From: Terriglobia bacterium
GTDB taxonomy: Bacteria; Acidobacteriota; Terriglobia; UBA7540
DNA: 7,736 nucleotides
Reading direction: 5' to 3'
Assembly: GCA_030040515.1 (NCBI GenBank)
Contig: JASHTO010000470.1
Span: 1 to 7,736, forward strand
Shown: one piece after another, positions 5,552-7,736 of the stretch
Layout of the letters: every line of letters starts with the position of its first letter
Position numbering within the stretch: position 1 is the first letter of the stretch
The notes under the pieces: model-generated
Database searches by the model: none
Told to the model about the DNA's origin: nothing
Seen by the model: the letters and a program-made list of their open reading frames with translations, nothing else
Position numbers and translations under genes: made by a program

Positions 5552-6709
5552 TTATTTCAATTCCAGCGCATCCTTATCCGGCAGTTTGGGAAATGGCGCG
5601 TGCGGCTCGGTTTGATACCAGAAAGCCGTTGAAGCGATATCATCTTGAAGTGGCAGGTAACGCCCGTCCGACCGCCAACCGAGCGCCTGAATCGTAACTT
5701 TCAAGTCCTGCTCGAAGCGCACCGGGTCCACGATGTGCCAGCGGTAGAGGCCATAACGCTGCTGGGAATCATCCAGGCCGTTGGGGAGAATGACTTGGGC
5801 AAGCCCGGAATATGGTGTCGTAAATTCCTGGTAGTGCCGGGCATTCTCCGAACCGACCTGGAACCCATGTGAGCCGCAGAAATAGTCTTCGGTTCCTGTT
5901 CCACAAATTGTGGGAAATTTCGAGTCGCCATCGATAAAGAACTTGATCTCCCCTTCGCCCCACCAGCCGGTGTTGTGAACACCCCACGCCAGATACGTTC
6001 CCACGTATTGACCCCAACCCTTTACTCCGTCAAGAATCACGTGGTCGGTTTTGTAGGGCAGCGGGTTGGAGCGCCGGAATTGGGCGTGAAAGTAAGCCAT
6101 GTCCTTCGGGATTTCAGTCAGTGTGTAATCGACCTGGTAATAGAGCACCAGCGGCTCTTCTCCGATATTTTCCACGGTGATCTTGGCGGATTTTCTGAAA
6201 GGCATCTGCCAATACGAGTTGTAACCGCGCAACGGATTCGCGCATACCGCCAGAGATGACACTTGGGCGTATCTTCCCCAGCCTGAGGCAAAGAAGTCTC
6301 CGATGGGGACCTCGACGGAAGGATCGCTCTCGCCGTCCCAATAGAAGCGCAGGATGGCAAAACGAAGCTGCCCCGTCGGCGACATCCAAATGTGCTGAAT
6401 GGCTCCTGGCCCCTGGATTTCGGCAACAGTATAAAGTTGTTTAGGCGCGATGCGGACGGCGGGTGAGACCTTCCAGGTTTGGCCGAGGTCGCGCGCCGCG
6501 TTCGCACCCAAGCCCTCGGTGGCCATTCCCCCCTTGCCTTTCTCCCCGGTCATGTTCTCCGCACTGATGGACCGCGTTTTGGCATGCGAGAGCCGGGCGA
6601 GACTGCTCATCCCCACGTCCAGCCCGTTGAACGAAGGCTCGGATTGTTGCCCGAAGGATGAGCCCACGAGCACGAAAAAAACCGAAATCAAGCAAAGCAT
6701 TCGCTTCAT
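5552..6709 (-). CDS. Secreted DUF2961 / GH172-family glycoside hydrolase
   Basis: This is a 385-residue exported enzyme. A signal peptide covers about 1-20 (KR near the start, hydrophobic LCLISVFFVLVGSSF, likely cleavage before QQ). The rest matches DUF2961 (PF11175), now GH172 in CAZy: an N-terminal LDVGMSSLARLSHAKTRSIS segment, AEIQGPGAIQHIWM, LRFYWDGESDPSVEVPIGDFF, YWQMPFRKSAKITVEN, WWGEGEIKFFIDGD and the hallmark GTGTEDYF. Studied GH172 enzymes act on alpha-D-fructofuranosyl (difructose dianhydride I) or alpha-D-arabinofuranosyl bonds through two Glu residues; here Glu274 (GTGTEDYF) and Glu252 or Glu254 (WWGEGE) are the likely pair, by inference. Length is close to single-domain relatives. 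The chosen ATG at 6709 has AAGGAG (complement of 6719-6724) 9 nt upstream; an in-frame TTG at 6712 is the alternative. It lies 46 bp after the MFS permease gene on the same strand, so the two are probably one operon. The native substrate is not known. Confidence 0.88.
   Translation of the reverse strand: MKRMLCLISVFFVLVGSSFGQQSEPSFNGLDVGMSSLARLSHAKTRSISAENMTGEKGKGGMATEGLGANAARDLGQTWKVSPAVRIAPKQLYTVAEIQGPGAIQHIWMSPTGQLRFAILRFYWDGESDPSVEVPIGDFFASGWGRYAQVSSLAVCANPLRGYNSYWQMPFRKSAKITVENIGEEPLVLYYQVDYTLTEIPKDMAYFHAQFRRSNPLPYKTDHVILDGVKGWGQYVGTYLAWGVHNTGWWGEGEIKFFIDGDSKFPTICGTGTEDYFCGSHGFQVGSENARHYQEFTTPYSGLAQVILPNGLDDSQQRYGLYRWHIVDPVRFEQDLKVTIQALGWRSDGRYLPLQDDIASTAFWYQTEPHAPFPKLPDKDALELK
5553..5567. 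repeat. 15-bp direct repeat, right copy, within the 3' end of the GH172 gene
   Basis: This is the second copy of TATTTCAATTCCAGC, identical to 5146-5160. It covers the final LELK codons of GH172 and two bases of its stop codon. If the repeat cluster arrived by insertion, the duplication would have kept this gene end intact. Confidence 0.6.
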
Positions 6710-6755
6710 CAAATTTATCTCCTTGATATGGAATCGGCACGATGCACGCGACGGG

Positions 6756-7736
6756 TCAGGGTGAACACATCACTTCCACCCGCTTCCGCGGCACTCGCAC
6801 CGCCAGCAGAACCAGGCCTCCCAACATTGCTCCCATGGCAAGAATCATCATACCCAAGGGATAGGAATGAGTGCGCGCGAGTACAAATCCTACCGCAGAC
6901 GGTCCAATGAACCCTCCAAGATTGCCGATGCAGTTTATCAATCCGATGGAGGCAGCCGCTGCCGATTCACCCTGGGTTAGAGTCGGCAATACCCAAAAGG
7001 GAGGGGGGAAACAAAATCCCGCCGCCGTGGTGAGGCAAAGCAAAGTGATGACCACGGAGAAGCTCTGGCCCGGGACTGTACTGAGGGAAAAAAATGTGGC
7101 CGAAAGCATTAAAGGCACTGCGGCATGGAACTTCCGTTCGCCTGAACGATCCGACATGCGGCCCGAGGCGAGAACCGAGAAAAAGCCCACGACATAAGGT
7201 AACGCGGCCCACGCTGTCGAAGCGCTGACCGAGAAACCGGAGACGCGATGAATCGTCGTGGGGAGCCAGAAGACGAAAGCATAGCTTTCCACGTTGGCGA
7301 AACATAAGGCAAAAGCCAGGAGGAGAGTATTCGAAAGACTCTGCCCAACCGAGACATGGCCAGCCGCCAGCTTGAGACGCCGCTCCTCCTCGAGTTCTTT
7401 CGAGATCCAATCGCGTTCATCCGGATCGAGCCAGGCGGCATCCCGAGGATGGTCCTGGAGATAAAACCAGGTGATGATTCCAAAAATGACTGCGGGAATT
7501 CCTTCCAGAATGAAGACCCAACGCCATCCCGATAGTCCAAGCCAGTTCAGCCGGAGAAACAGGGATGAGACAGGGGCGCCCAAAATGATCGAAACGGGAA
7601 GCCCAACGATGAAACCGGACATGGCTCGCGCGCGGTCACGGCCAACGAACCAGTGGGTAAAATAAACGATGATGCCGGGATAGAAACCGGCTTCCGCCAG
7701 ACCCAGGATAAATCGAGCCGCATAAAAATGAATTGG
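6756..7736 (-). CDS. MFS permease of the anion:cation symporter (ACS) type, 5' end outside the window
   Basis: The last 326 residues of a major facilitator superfamily transporter are visible; about 100 residues (roughly the first three membrane helices) lie beyond the window. The visible part opens in helix 4 with RFILGLAEAGFYPGIIVYFTHW followed by RDRARAMSG, a pattern typical of the ACS family (hexuronate, galactonate, tartrate and phthalate permeases). It continues through GWRWVFILEGIPAVIFG and the cytoplasmic stretch DHPRDAAWLDPDERDWI, which is also characteristic. The second half has GRMSDRSGERK between helices 8 and 9 and GLINCIGNLGGFIGPSAVGF near the C-terminus. The frame stays open to base 7736; the ATG at 7622 is internal. 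Family members import sugar acids or other organic anions with protons, and the GH172 gene downstream suggests a carbohydrate-derived substrate. Confidence 0.92.
   Translation of the reverse strand, partial: PIHFYAARFILGLAEAGFYPGIIVYFTHWFVGRDRARAMSGFIVGLPVSIILGAPVSSLFLRLNWLGLSGWRWVFILEGIPAVIFGIITWFYLQDHPRDAAWLDPDERDWISKELEEERRLKLAAGHVSVGQSLSNTLLLAFALCFANVESYAFVFWLPTTIHRVSGFSVSASTAWAALPYVVGFFSVLASGRMSDRSGERKFHAAVPLMLSATFFSLSTVPGQSFSVVITLLCLTTAAGFCFPPPFWVLPTLTQGESAAAASIGLINCIGNLGGFIGPSAVGFVLARTHSYPLGMMILAMGAMLGGLVLLAVRVPRKRVEVMCSP

Noticed and set aside
6710..6712. TTG start one codon before the GH172 ATG
   Set aside because: ATG at 6709 is the stronger codon with acceptable spacing to AAGGAG. 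The TTG remains possible but changes only one residue.

Overview
The window is 7.7 kb of a moderately GC-rich bacterial chromosome. It holds six protein genes, two of them cut by the window edges, and one gene-free stretch of about 440 bp filled with palindromic repeats. The gene set suggests a heterotrophic, polysaccharide-using soil or sediment bacterium: a RhaT-family sugar transporter, an ACS-type MFS permease, a secreted LamG protein and a secreted DUF2961/GH172 enzyme. Together with the intergenic palindromes this resembles Acidobacteriota, with Verrucomicrobiota or Planctomycetota as alternatives. That placement is an inference from gene content; there is no rRNA or marker gene here. 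I see no phage, transposase, CRISPR array or tRNA.

Layout. (1) 1-1896, minus strand: a RhaT-like transporter gene followed 25 bp downstream by a 2-oxoacid dehydrogenase E2 (lipoyl acyltransferase) gene that runs off the left edge. (2) 1897-2195: a divergent control region with a perfect TTGACA -35 box on each strand and leaders of about 40 nt. (3) 2196-5107, plus strand: a short-chain dehydrogenase (SDR) gene and, 2 nt after its stop, a gene for a 708-residue secreted protein with an N-terminal LamG-like domain and a large C-terminal region I cannot assign. (4) 5108-5551: a convergent intergenic region packed with paired inverted hairpin units resembling REPINs, bracketed by a 15-bp direct repeat. 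(5) 5552-7736, minus strand: an MFS permease gene (5' end outside the window) followed by a secreted GH172-family glycosidase gene.

How the genes may work together: the secreted proteins (LamG protein and GH172 enzyme) could bind and trim a plant or microbial polysaccharide. The MFS and RhaT-like permeases could import the released sugars or sugar acids, the SDR could act on an imported sugar, and the E2 complex could feed the carbon into acyl-CoA. No substrate is proven by the sequence.

The most unusual points are the SDR, whose catalytic Tyr is replaced by Phe while the catalytic Ser and Lys are kept, and the intergenic repeat cluster. The paired hairpins of that cluster show compensatory base changes, and its flanking direct repeat duplicates the last codons of the GH172 gene.
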